5,051 bases of DNA from Candidatus Woesearchaeota archaeon (GTDB taxonomy: Archaea; Nanobdellota; Nanobdellia; Woesearchaeales; B29-G15): positions 1-5,051 of the forward strand of contig QMQS01000072.1 of NCBI GenBank assembly GCA_003650585.1. The letters run 5' to 3'. A program made the translations under genes and the position numbers. Shown piece by piece: positions 1 to 4,806 of the stretch. The notes beneath the pieces are model-generated. The model did no database searches, had not been told where the DNA came from, and worked only from the letters and a program-made list of their open reading frames with translations. Position 1 is the first letter of the stretch, and each line of letters begins with the position of its first letter.

Positions 1-278
1 AACTATGGAGAGCCATAGCCAAGGAACTTAGCAGACCGAGGAGAAATTTGCGCGCGGTGAATCTCAGCAAGATATCCAAGTATACCAAACCAGGCGAATG
101 GGTGATAGTGCCAGGCAAGGTATTGGCAAATGGTGAACTTAGCCATAAGGTTAATATTGTTGCTCTGAGCTTTTCCAAAACAGCACTGGAGAAGATAGGG
201 CAGAGTGGCAAGGCAGTGCCACTCCACGAGTTTATAAAACAAAAGGGCACTAAGCAGCCCCTTAGGATTATTGGCTAA
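1..278 (+). CDS. rpl18e: Large-subunit ribosomal protein eL18 (L18e), 5' end outside window
   Basis: This is the C-terminal part of archaeal ribosomal protein L18e, a large-subunit protein that binds 23S rRNA. The frame is open from the left edge (first whole codon at 3) and gives 91 residues to a TAA. The family is usually about 115-120 residues, so roughly the first 25 are outside the window. Visible family landmarks are a basic stretch ELSRPRRN (about residues 8-15 of the fragment), VNLSKISKYTK, the strongly conserved VPGKVLANGEL (36-46), and an ending LRIIG. A TTG at 48 could be taken for a start, but homologous sequence continues before it, so the gene is edge-truncated rather than short. 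It opens the classical archaeal order L18e-L13-S9-RpoN. The next gene begins one base after its stop, implying one transcript whose promoter is upstream of the window. Confidence 0.95.
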   Translation, partial: LWRAIAKELSRPRRNLRAVNLSKISKYTKPGEWVIVPGKVLANGELSHKVNIVALSFSKTALEKIGQSGKAVPLHEFIKQKGTKQPLRIIG

Positions 279-279
279 A

Positions 280-702
280 ATGATAATTGACGGTTCGAAT
301 ACGATAATGGGGAAACTCGCGAGTTATGTAGCAACAAGAGTGTTGCAGGGCGAGAGGGTCAGCATCGTAAACTGTGAAAAGGTTGTAATAAGTGGCGACC
401 CAAAGCAGATTCTCAAGGATTTTAAGAGAAAAATTGAGAAGGGCACAACAAAGCGCGGTCCATTTATACCAAAAAACCCTGCAGGTTTGATGAGGAGGGC
501 AGTGCGGGGCATGCTCCCTTACAAGAAGGAGAGGGGTAGGAAAGCATACTCTCTTGTGAAGTGTTATGTGGGGATTCCCAAGGAATTCGAGGGTAAGCAA
601 ATAAGCACCCTAGAAGAGTTCAATGCAAAGAGATTAAAAACAGACTATATCACTCTAGGAAAGTTGTGTAGACAGGTGGGCGGATACTCTGGTGGTGGAT
701 GA
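280..702 (+). CDS. rpl13: Large-subunit ribosomal protein uL13
   Basis: Ribosomal protein L13, an early-assembling large-subunit rRNA-binding protein; 140 residues, normal for archaea. The start [15 protein letters not shown] matches the usual archaeal beginning (M-I-I-D..., then G-x-L-A-S). The signature region lies at residues 60-86, with GPFIPKNP followed by [15 protein letters not shown]. The protein ends [15 protein letters not shown], where a TLG-x3-...-GG tail is typical. I chose ATG 280 rather than the in-frame TTG at 271, because the TTG would overlap the eL18 gene by 8 bases and add three residues not seen at this family's N-terminus. The gap to eL18 is one base, and the stop TGA overlaps the start of uS9, so translation is probably coupled. 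No clear Shine-Dalgarno precedes the start. Confidence 0.96.
   Translation: MIIDGSNTIMGKLASYVATRVLQGERVSIVNCEKVVISGDPKQILKDFKRKIEKGTTKRGPFIPKNPAGLMRRAVRGMLPYKKERGRKAYSLVKCYVGIPKEFEGKQISTLEEFNAKRLKTDYITLGKLCRQVGGYSGGG
691..698 (+). promoter_or_regulatory. Ribosome binding site for uS9
   Basis: GGTGGTGG can pair with the CACC core of the archaeal 16S rRNA 3' end. It also encodes the last glycines of uL13. It abuts ATG 699 but is ideally spaced (6 bases) from ATG 705, so it is the main evidence for the downstream start. Confidence 0.55.
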
Positions 703-1103
703 GAATGCTTAAGAAACCAATCCTTGTCTCAGGAAAGAGAAAGAGGGCAATTGCCAGGGCGACACTTAAAGAGGGCAAGGGCGTAGTAAAAATAAACAAT
801 CTACCTTTGGAGTACTACAAACCTGAGATATACAGAGTGAGGCTGAGCGAGCCGCTCATTTTGGCTGGGGATATAGTGAAGAAGGTTGATATAAAGGTTG
901 ATGTCAAGGGTGGCGGGGTTGCTGGTCAAACAGAGGCATCCAGATTGGCGATAGCTCGTGCTTTGGTTCAGTATAACCCCTCACTAGAGCAGGTTTTCTT
1001 GGAATACGACAGAAACCTCCTAGTAGCAGATGTGCGTAGGAACGAGCCCCACAAGCCCAATAGGAGTAAGCCAAGGGCAAAGAGGCAGAAATCATACAGG
1101 TGA
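699..1103 (+). CDS. rps9: Small-subunit ribosomal protein uS9
   Basis: Ribosomal protein S9 of the small-subunit head, whose C-terminal tail reaches the P-site tRNA. It has 134 residues. Diagnostic stretches are [12 protein letters not shown] (11-22), the signature [19 protein letters not shown] (71-89), and the basic tail ending KRQKSYR; the terminal S-Y-R is the universally conserved end. ATG 699 overlaps the uL13 stop as ATGA. A second ATG at 705 (protein starting [13 protein letters not shown]) is a real alternative: the GGTGGTGG at 691-698 sits six bases before it, better Shine-Dalgarno spacing than for 699. Identity is certain; the start is uncertain by two residues. Its own stop codon lies inside the ribosome binding site of rpoN. 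Confidence 0.96.
   Translation: MRMLKKPILVSGKRKRAIARATLKEGKGVVKINNLPLEYYKPEIYRVRLSEPLILAGDIVKKVDIKVDVKGGGVAGQTEASRLAIARALVQYNPSLEQVFLEYDRNLLVADVRRNEPHKPNRSKPRAKRQKSYR
1099..1103 (+). promoter_or_regulatory. Ribosome binding site for rpoN
   Basis: GGTGA is a five-base match to the archaeal Shine-Dalgarno consensus, seven bases before ATG 1111. Its last three bases are the TGA stop of uS9, so terminating ribosomes sit directly on it. It decides the rpoN start against upstream in-frame alternatives. Confidence 0.75.
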
Positions 1104-1110
1104 ACAAAAA

Positions 1111-1308
1111 ATGATAATTCCAATAAGGTGCTGGAGTTGTGGCAAACCAATTGGGCATCTCTGGGAGGTATTCAAGGAGAGGACAGCCAAGGGCGAGTCA
1201 CCCAAGAAGGTGCTGGACGAGTTGGGTTTGGAGAGGTATTGCTGCCGTTCTATGTTCTTGGGGCATGTAGACCTTATAGACACTGCTGCCAAGTACAAGA
1301 AGTTTTGA
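1111..1308 (+). CDS. rpoN: DNA-directed RNA polymerase subunit N (Rpo10)
   Basis: Small zinc-binding subunit of archaeal RNA polymerase, homologous to eukaryotic Rpb10. In the enzyme it sits on the Rpo3/Rpo11 (D/L) assembly platform. It has 65 residues, the usual length. The start [15 protein letters not shown] is the family hallmark. The zinc site is CX2C at C7 and C10 plus the adjacent pair C44-C45 in [17 protein letters not shown], also diagnostic. The in-frame sequence upstream of 1111 overlaps uS9 and is not homologous, whereas ATG 1111 has a well-spaced GGTGA. In many archaea rpoK or rps2 follows in this operon; here the operon ends and a candidate terminator lies 30-65 bases downstream. 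Confidence 0.97.
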   Translation: MIIPIRCWSCGKPIGHLWEVFKERTAKGESPKKVLDELGLERYCCRSMFLGHVDLIDTAAKYKKF

Positions 1309-1431
1309 GTTTAACTCGCTATCTGAAAGGACTAGGAATATCAAAAATCCAGATCACTCGGATATTTTTGTGATGGCCTCCACTCTCTTATTAATCCCAC
1401 ACATCCGTCAAACAAACCGGTTCCGAACATT
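1309..1431. other. Noncoding spacer between convergent rpoN and small membrane-protein genes
   Basis: I find no supportable gene, tRNA-like fold or repeat array here. The only structure is the candidate terminator at 1340-1373 and an isolated 8-base palindrome AACCGGTT at 1415-1422, too short to interpret. A 24-codon + strand frame from 1373 to 1447 has no support. Confidence 0.6.
1340..1373. terminator. Imperfect hairpin with U-tracts on both strands, candidate bidirectional terminator
   Basis: ATCAAAAATCC (1340-1350) is partly complementary to GGATATTTTTGTGAT (1360-1374), with a two-base bulge and one mismatched region, around a 9-base loop. Read on the + strand it yields a T5 run (1365-1369) shortly after rpoN. 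Read on the - strand it yields a T5 run (1348-1344) downstream of the small membrane-protein gene. Its place between two convergent genes fits a shared terminator. The pairing is imperfect and AT-rich, so this is suggestive only. Confidence 0.45.
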
Positions 1432-1584
1432 CTATTTCTTTAGGTGAAGTAAATAATAAGTTACTCCAAAACCAATAAGTCCTATTACCACAGACCAAAT
1501 GGCGTTTAATTTTACTCCCATCACAAAAATCAAAACCAAAACAAGAAATACAATGCTCGGGATTGTTAAGTCTTGGGTGTTCAT
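1432..1584 (-). CDS. Small two-helix membrane protein, 50 residues, function unknown
   Basis: I do not recognise a family. On the minus strand ATG (1584-1582) opens a frame of 50 residues ending in TAG. The product starts MNTQDLTIPS. A hydrophobic stretch at about residues 8-24 (rich in V, L, I, F) is followed by a short polar turn VKLNA (24-28). A second hydrophobic stretch at about 29-46 contains W, G-L-I-G-F-G and YYLL, and the protein ends HLKK. This is a helical hairpin that would span the membrane twice. Support for a real gene comes from the two clean segments separated by a turn, a TATA-like TTTAATAAA centred 27 bases before the ATG (leaderless spacing), and a hairpin beyond the stop. 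The gene diverges from the FAD oxidoreductase gene. AT-rich spacer can encode hydrophobic peptides by chance, so conservation would settle it. Confidence 0.55.
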   Translation of the reverse strand: MNTQDLTIPSIVFLVLVLIFVMGVKLNAIWSVVIGLIGFGVTYYLLHLKK

Positions 1585-1606
1585 GAATACATAAATAGAG
1601 TACACA

Positions 1607-1615
1607 TTTATTAAA
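1607..1615 (-). promoter_or_regulatory. TATA box for the small membrane-protein gene
   Basis: On the minus strand the box reads TTTAATAAA, preceded by an A-rich AGAAAAG that could serve as a BRE. Its centre is 27 bases before the A of ATG 1584, which predicts transcription starting at the start codon itself, a leaderless mRNA. Confidence 0.5.
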
Positions 1616-1647
1616 CTTTTCTATTTCAACTCAACCCGAACATAAAA

Positions 1648-1655
1648 TATATAAA
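1648..1655 (+). promoter_or_regulatory. TATA box for the FAD oxidoreductase gene
   Basis: TATATAAA, preceded by CATAAAA, is a near-consensus archaeal TATA element. Its centre lies 35 bases before ATG 1687, so transcription should start about 1677-1679, leaving a leader of roughly 8-10 bases without a Shine-Dalgarno. It shows the gene is transcribed apart from the ribosomal operon. Confidence 0.65.
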
Positions 1656-1686
1656 CCCCAAGTTTTAAGCTAAATCAAGTTCTAAG

Positions 1687-3105
1687 ATGTATGATGTGAT
1701 TATTGTTGGTGCTGGTCCAGCAGGGCTCTTTGCTGCAGACACGCTATCAAAGTCAAACCTTAAGGTTCTGGTGGTCGATAAGGGCAAGGACATTGACAAG
1801 AGGGTGTGCAAAACCCAGGTGCCAAACATTGGTTGCAAGCAGTGTCAGCTGTGTGATATCATGTATGGTGTTGGTGGTGCAGGTGCTTTCTCTGATGGCA
1901 AACTCAACATTACTCCGGACATAGGCATGGACCTCGACGAATTGAAAATAACAAAGGCCAAGGCAAAAAAACTAATACAATATGTTGACAACCTCTTCCT
2001 AGAGTGTGGCGTGGAGGACAAACTCTATGGGAAGTCAAAGAGGGTTGAGGAGTGGGTGAAGCGAACAGAGAAGGTTGATGCTTACCTAAAGCGCAACCAC
2101 CCCAACTCAGAGCCCTCTGTTAAACTCATTCCAGCCCCACAGAGGCATATTGGCTCAGACAACACACCAAGGGTGATTGCCAAATTCAAAAGGCGTTTGA
2201 TAAAGCAAGGGGTCAAGTTCAAACTAAATTTTGAGATTCAAGATATACTAAAGAACAAGAACTTCTACCTCAAGCGTGGCTCAACAGTGCTCGAATCGAG
2301 GTATGTTATCGTTGCCCCAGGGCGAGGTGGTGCGTACTGGTTCAGAGATGTGGCTAAAAAGTTGGGCATTGCAACGCTCTTTGGTCCAATTGATGTTGGT
2401 GTCAGGGTTGAGCTTCTTGCAAAGGATATGGATGAGATTACAAGCGTCATCTATGACCCCAAATTCAAAATAACCACTCCAACCTACAAAGATAGTGTGA
2501 GGACATTCTGCACCAACCCGCGTGGGTTTGTGACTGTGGAACATATTGACAAGATGCTCTTAGTGAATGGGCACGCAATGCGCAAAAAGAGAACAAGGAA
2601 TACCAACTTTGCATTGCTTTACACAATCCATCTGACAGAGCCAATAGTTGACACCACCAAGTATGGGCGATTGATAGCAAGGTTTTGCAATTTTATTGCA
2701 GGAGGCAGGCCACTGCTCCAACGCCTTGGTGATTTGAAGCAGGGTCAGAGAACCAGACCTGGCTATATCCAGAGCAACGAGGTTAAGCCCACTTTCAAAG
2801 GGGTGTGCTGTGGTGATCTTGGGTTGGCGCTCAACTACAGGATAATAACAAACATCACAGAGAGCTTAGACATACTCAACATGATTATACCAGGAATTAG
2901 CAAGGACTCGACCCTGGTTTATGCCCCAGAGGTCAAATTCTATGACACCAAGTACAGTACAGACGAGAACCTCGAGACAGATGTAAGGGGACTGTTTGTG
3001 GCTGGAGACGGCTGTGGTAAGTCTCGGGGCATAATAGGGGCAGCAATCACAGGCATTATTGCAGCCCAAGGCATACTAAAAAAAGAGGGAATAAAGCCAG
3101 CTTAA
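1687..3105 (+). CDS. FAD-dependent oxidoreductase, COG2509 type
   Basis: Probable cytosolic flavoprotein of the uncharacterised FAD-dependent dehydrogenase group (COG2509); substrate unknown. It has 472 residues, near the family's usual length. The Rossmann FAD site is at the N-terminus: GAGPAG (8-13), with D31 ending the second strand (VVDKG) where Glu or Asp contacts the ribose. A cysteine cluster C41, C50, C53, C56 leads into GVGGAGAFSDGKLN (61-74), a motif I associate with this family. A second dinucleotide-fold motif is YVIVAPGRGG (206-215). FCTNPRGFVTVE (274-285) resembles the family's C-x-x-P-x-G-F-V segment. The C-terminal FAD motif is LFVAGDGCGKSRGII (436-450). The motifs of geranylgeranyl reductase are absent. 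There is no signal peptide; the hydrophobic N-terminus is the Rossmann strand. The start has no competitor and lies just after a strong TATA box. The stop overlaps that of tfs on the other strand. Confidence 0.85.
   Translation: MYDVIIVGAGPAGLFAADTLSKSNLKVLVVDKGKDIDKRVCKTQVPNIGCKQCQLCDIMYGVGGAGAFSDGKLNITPDIGMDLDELKITKAKAKKLIQYVDNLFLECGVEDKLYGKSKRVEEWVKRTEKVDAYLKRNHPNSEPSVKLIPAPQRHIGSDNTPRVIAKFKRRLIKQGVKFKLNFEIQDILKNKNFYLKRGSTVLESRYVIVAPGRGGAYWFRDVAKKLGIATLFGPIDVGVRVELLAKDMDEITSVIYDPKFKITTPTYKDSVRTFCTNPRGFVTVEHIDKMLLVNGHAMRKKRTRNTNFALLYTIHLTEPIVDTTKYGRLIARFCNFIAGGRPLLQRLGDLKQGQRTRPGYIQSNEVKPTFKGVCCGDLGLALNYRIITNITESLDILNMIIPGISKDSTLVYAPEVKFYDTKYSTDENLETDVRGLFVAGDGCGKSRGIIGAAITGIIAAQGILKKEGIKPA
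3078..3084 (-). terminator. T7 tract, candidate terminator for tfs inside the FAD gene
   Basis: On the minus strand seven consecutive T lie 18 bases after the tfs stop. Archaeal RNA polymerase can terminate at T-rich tracts without a hairpin. On the + strand these bases encode the lysine pair near the C-terminus of the FAD enzyme (LKKEG). Confidence 0.45.
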
Positions 3106-3416
3106 GTGTAATCTCTCCAGGTGTAGCCACACTTTGTGCACTTGAGGAATTTTGTTGCTGCCTCATCAGCAGCCCTTGTCTGCTGGGTCCAGTAGTATGC
3201 TTCGTGGTGTTTGCATTTTGGGCACTCCTCCTTTGTCTTCGGAAGCACCTCTATATCTTGCTCAACAACTTCCACCTTTTTGCTTTTCTTTTTTATGACT
3301 TCTGACACCCTTGCACCCTTAGCTGGCTTAATCTTGAATTTGCATGTAGAGCATTCAAGCTCACCCTTTACCCTTGAGGGTTTTAGTATCGAGCCGCATT
3401 TTGGACAGAATAGCAT
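3102..3416 (-). CDS. tfs: Transcription factor S (TFS), RNA cleavage factor
   Basis: Archaeal homologue of the TFIIS C-domain and Rpb9/Rpb12-like ribbons. It enters the RNA polymerase secondary channel and stimulates cleavage of backtracked RNA. It has 104 residues, the family norm. The N-terminal zinc ribbon uses C4, C7, C22, C25 (MLFCPKCGSIL ... ECSTC). A lysine-rich linker follows at about 38-48. The C-terminal ribbon uses C65, C68, C93, C96. The catalytic tip lies in QQTRAADEAATKF, with the essential acidic pair D84-E85, so it is a cleavage-competent type, unlike paralogues that have lost the acidic residues. An upstream in-frame start would overlap the signal peptidase gene; ATG 3416 is chosen because the protein then starts exactly at the zinc ribbon. 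It lies one base after the signal peptidase stop and is probably co-transcribed with it. Confidence 0.96.
   Translation of the reverse strand: MLFCPKCGSILKPSRVKGELECSTCKFKIKPAKGARVSEVIKKKSKKVEVVEQDIEVLPKTKEECPKCKHHEAYYWTQQTRAADEAATKFLKCTKCGYTWRDYT
3277..3294 (+). terminator. T-rich tract, candidate terminator for the FAD gene inside tfs
   Basis: Runs of five, four and six T occur within 18 bases on the + strand, about 170-190 bases after the FAD gene stop. On the minus strand they encode the lysine-rich linker of TFS (IKKKSKK). No earlier T-tract follows the FAD gene, so its transcript may extend to here as tfs antisense RNA. Confidence 0.35.
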
Positions 3417-3417
3417 T

Positions 3418-4098
3418 TTAAACAACACTCTTCCCAAGCATGAAGTTGAGCAGGTCCACAAACTTTATCTTTATGTAACCAAGCCAGGGTATTCTTATTA
3501 GGGCAACCCCAAGCACCCTCTCCTCTGAAATCTTGTCCTCAGCAATCTCTGCATTTGGATAGACCCTCGGGTTGTGGTCACCCTTGGTGGTGAAGTAATA
3601 CTCATCACCATGCTTTGTTTTGTTAATTACGCGGTGGATTATCGGGTCTGGACGGTTGGCTTTGAAAACTATTATCTCACCGATTTTAATATCCTCTGGT
3701 TTTTTACCCCGTAGGATAATAATGTCACCCCGTGAGAACCCATTCCTCAAGGGGTATTTTTGGAACTCCTCCTTTGAAATACCAGCAATCCTCTCATACC
3801 ACGCCCCACACACCTCCCAGTACTTATCAAAGTCAACTGGCTCTGGGTGAGAGAATTTGGTGCCACAGAGCACATAGCTGTCCTCATTTGGGTTGTAGAG
3901 CACCCTATGGTCCATACTCTCGCTCACAACAGCCACTATTGGGTAAGAGGTGTGAAGCAGCAAACCAATACCAGGATAGATTACAAACTTTATCAACACA
4001 AAGGCAATCACAACATTGGCAACCCAGCTCCAAACGCTGTTGCTATACCAAAGAAAATGCCAAAACTTCTTCAAGTAAATACGAAAAGCTTTACCCAT
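3418..4098 (-). CDS. sec11: Signal peptidase I, archaeal Sec11-type
   Basis: Membrane serine protease that removes signal peptides from Sec-exported proteins outside the cytoplasmic membrane. It has 226 residues. An N-terminal transmembrane helix spans about 22-40. The catalytic serine is S61 in VVSESMDH (S-x-S-M box). The Lys of bacterial enzymes is replaced by H155 in IIHRVI, and the acidic residue is D174 in TTKGDHNP, giving the Ser-His-Asp arrangement of archaeal/ER enzymes. RGDIIILRG (123-131) and GEIIVFKA (140-147) are the intervening conserved strands. A segment of about 60 residues (63-122), with C78, C97 and several aromatics, separates the serine box from RGD; it is longer than in minimal archaeal enzymes and resembles insertions I recall from DPANN signal peptidases. 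The C-terminus is hydrophobic. ATG 4098 is favoured because it sits about 30 bases after a TATA-like box; the longer in-frame start at 4179 would run across that promoter and into the Nmd3 gene. TFS follows after one base. Confidence 0.92.
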   Translation of the reverse strand: MGKAFRIYLKKFWHFLWYSNSVWSWVANVVIAFVLIKFVIYPGIGLLLHTSYPIVAVVSESMDHRVLYNPNEDSYVLCGTKFSHPEPVDFDKYWEVCGAWYERIAGISKEEFQKYPLRNGFSRGDIIILRGKKPEDIKIGEIIVFKANRPDPIIHRVINKTKHGDEYYFTTKGDHNPRVYPNAEIAEDKISEERVLGVALIRIPWLGYIKIKFVDLLNFMLGKSVV

Positions 4099-4120
4099 GT
4101 TCAAATCCAGGGGTAGCACA

Positions 4121-4135
4121 ACAAATAAAAAAGTA
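4121..4135. promoter_or_regulatory. Shared AT-rich TATA element, candidate bidirectional promoter
   Basis: The only AT-rich block in the 57-base gap between divergent genes is ACAAATAAAAAAGTA. Its centre (about 4128) is 28 bases before ATG 4156 on the + strand and 30 bases before ATG 4098 on the - strand. Both are the distance expected for leaderless or nearly leaderless transcripts. Neither start has a convincing Shine-Dalgarno, which agrees. Confidence 0.5.
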
Positions 4136-4155
4136 TCGGTTTTTACTAAAGGGTT

Positions 4156-4782
4156 ATGGTTAAGGAAAGGGTGCTGCAAACAGATGGCACTGATGCTTAC
4201 TCTGGAATACTTCAGCTTAGGTGTAGCAATGGAAAAAAACTCCTGGCTATCCTCGATTTTGTTCGTTCATCTGCAACCCCAACAGCCATCTCAAAGATAA
4301 CCATTACGAGGCAGGGCTATGATGTATACATAAGCAATAAGGGTTTTTTCAACAGGATGCTTGGTGTGCTAGTAAAGAGGTTTGGCGGGAGCATAAAACA
4401 CTCCAAACAGTTGGTAACTCAGGATAGACAAACAAGCAAGAGGGTGTATAGAAAGATTGCAGTGCTAAGAGCACCCCCATTTGAGAAGGGGGATGTTGTG
4501 TCTGTCTCTGGCAAACTAGTTAAAATCACAGATATAACCAACAGGATTACTGGGCTTGACCTTGTCACAGGAAAACGCACATCATTTAAGCCCAGTAATG
4601 AGGCGAGTGTGAAGAAACACAAAGTCTACAAGGCCTTTGTTTCGCAGAAAAAGCCCAAGCTCAAGCTGCTACACCCGCTGACCTACCAACCAGTCGAGCC
4701 AGCAAACATAGAAGCAGCCAGCAAACGAGACAGCTATAATGTTGTTGTTTACAGAAACCGGGTTTATGTGATAGAACCCTAA
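4156..4782 (+). CDS. nmd3: Nmd3-like ribosome-associated protein lacking the N-terminal zinc ribbons
   Basis: Nmd3 in eukaryotes is the nuclear export adaptor of the large ribosomal subunit; archaeal versions are thought to act in large-subunit maturation. This product has 208 residues. It begins near the Nmd3 core: SGILQLRCSN (16-25), then GYDVYISNKGFFNRMLGVLVKRFGG (54-78). Next come the S-K-Q-L...D...S-K-R-V-Y-R-K segment (83-100) and APPFEKGDVVSV (106-117). A beta-rich domain at about 118-145 contains ITDITNRITGLDL, and LHPLTYQPVEP (172-182) is near the end. Full archaeal Nmd3 is usually well over 300 residues and starts with paired CX2C motifs; here only one Cys is present. No missing part lies upstream, since the divergent signal peptidase gene begins 57 bases away. 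The assignment rests on motif pattern, not alignment. It converges with the kinase gene, leaving 16 bases. Confidence 0.75.
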   Translation: MVKERVLQTDGTDAYSGILQLRCSNGKKLLAILDFVRSSATPTAISKITITRQGYDVYISNKGFFNRMLGVLVKRFGGSIKHSKQLVTQDRQTSKRVYRKIAVLRAPPFEKGDVVSVSGKLVKITDITNRITGLDLVTGKRTSFKPSNEASVKKHKVYKAFVSQKKPKLKLLHPLTYQPVEPANIEAASKRDSYNVVVYRNRVYVIEP

Positions 4783-4806
4783 AGCAATACTGCTATATTT
4801 AAAAAA
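4783..4806. terminator. Short convergent spacer with small hairpin and minus-strand T6
   Basis: AGCA-ATAC-TGCT (4783-4794) is a perfect four-base stem just after the Nmd3 stop. On the minus strand GTTTGTTTTTTAA at the end of the kinase gene supplies a T6 run overlapping its stop. Together they are the only candidate termination signals between these convergent genes; the stem is too small to be convincing alone. Confidence 0.3.

Noticed and set aside
48..278. Short 76-residue protein starting at TTG 48
   Set aside because: The same frame is open to the window edge and the upstream residues also match L18e, so this is an edge-cut eL18, not a separate gene.
271..279. TTG start for uL13 nine bases upstream
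   Set aside because: It overlaps eL18 by eight bases and adds residues absent from the family's N-terminus; ATG 280 gives the canonical MIID start.
1415..1422. AACCGGTT palindrome as an operator
   Set aside because: Single eight-base palindrome, not near either predicted promoter and not repeated.
1373..1447. 24-codon + strand reading frame in the spacer after rpoN
   Set aside because: Very short, no promoter or ribosome binding site, composition not protein-like, and it overlaps the candidate terminator and the better-supported minus-strand gene.
1687..3105. Geranylgeranyl reductase for archaeal lipid saturation
   Set aside because: It also starts with an FAD Rossmann motif, but the cysteine cluster and GGAGAFSDGK segment point to COG2509, and geranylgeranyl reductase motifs are not seen.
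3417..3461. Longer TFS with 15 extra N-terminal residues
   Set aside because: The extension lies inside the signal peptidase gene and precedes the zinc ribbon without homology; ATG 3416 is the natural start.
3732..4163. 143-codon + strand frame opposite the signal peptidase gene
   Set aside because: Its composition (many Ser, Gln, Thr, His) is that of an antisense shadow, and the minus-strand frame has all catalytic motifs.
4099..4179. Longer signal peptidase starting at 4179
   Set aside because: It would run through the shared promoter and overlap the start of the Nmd3 gene; the extra residues look like translated spacer.
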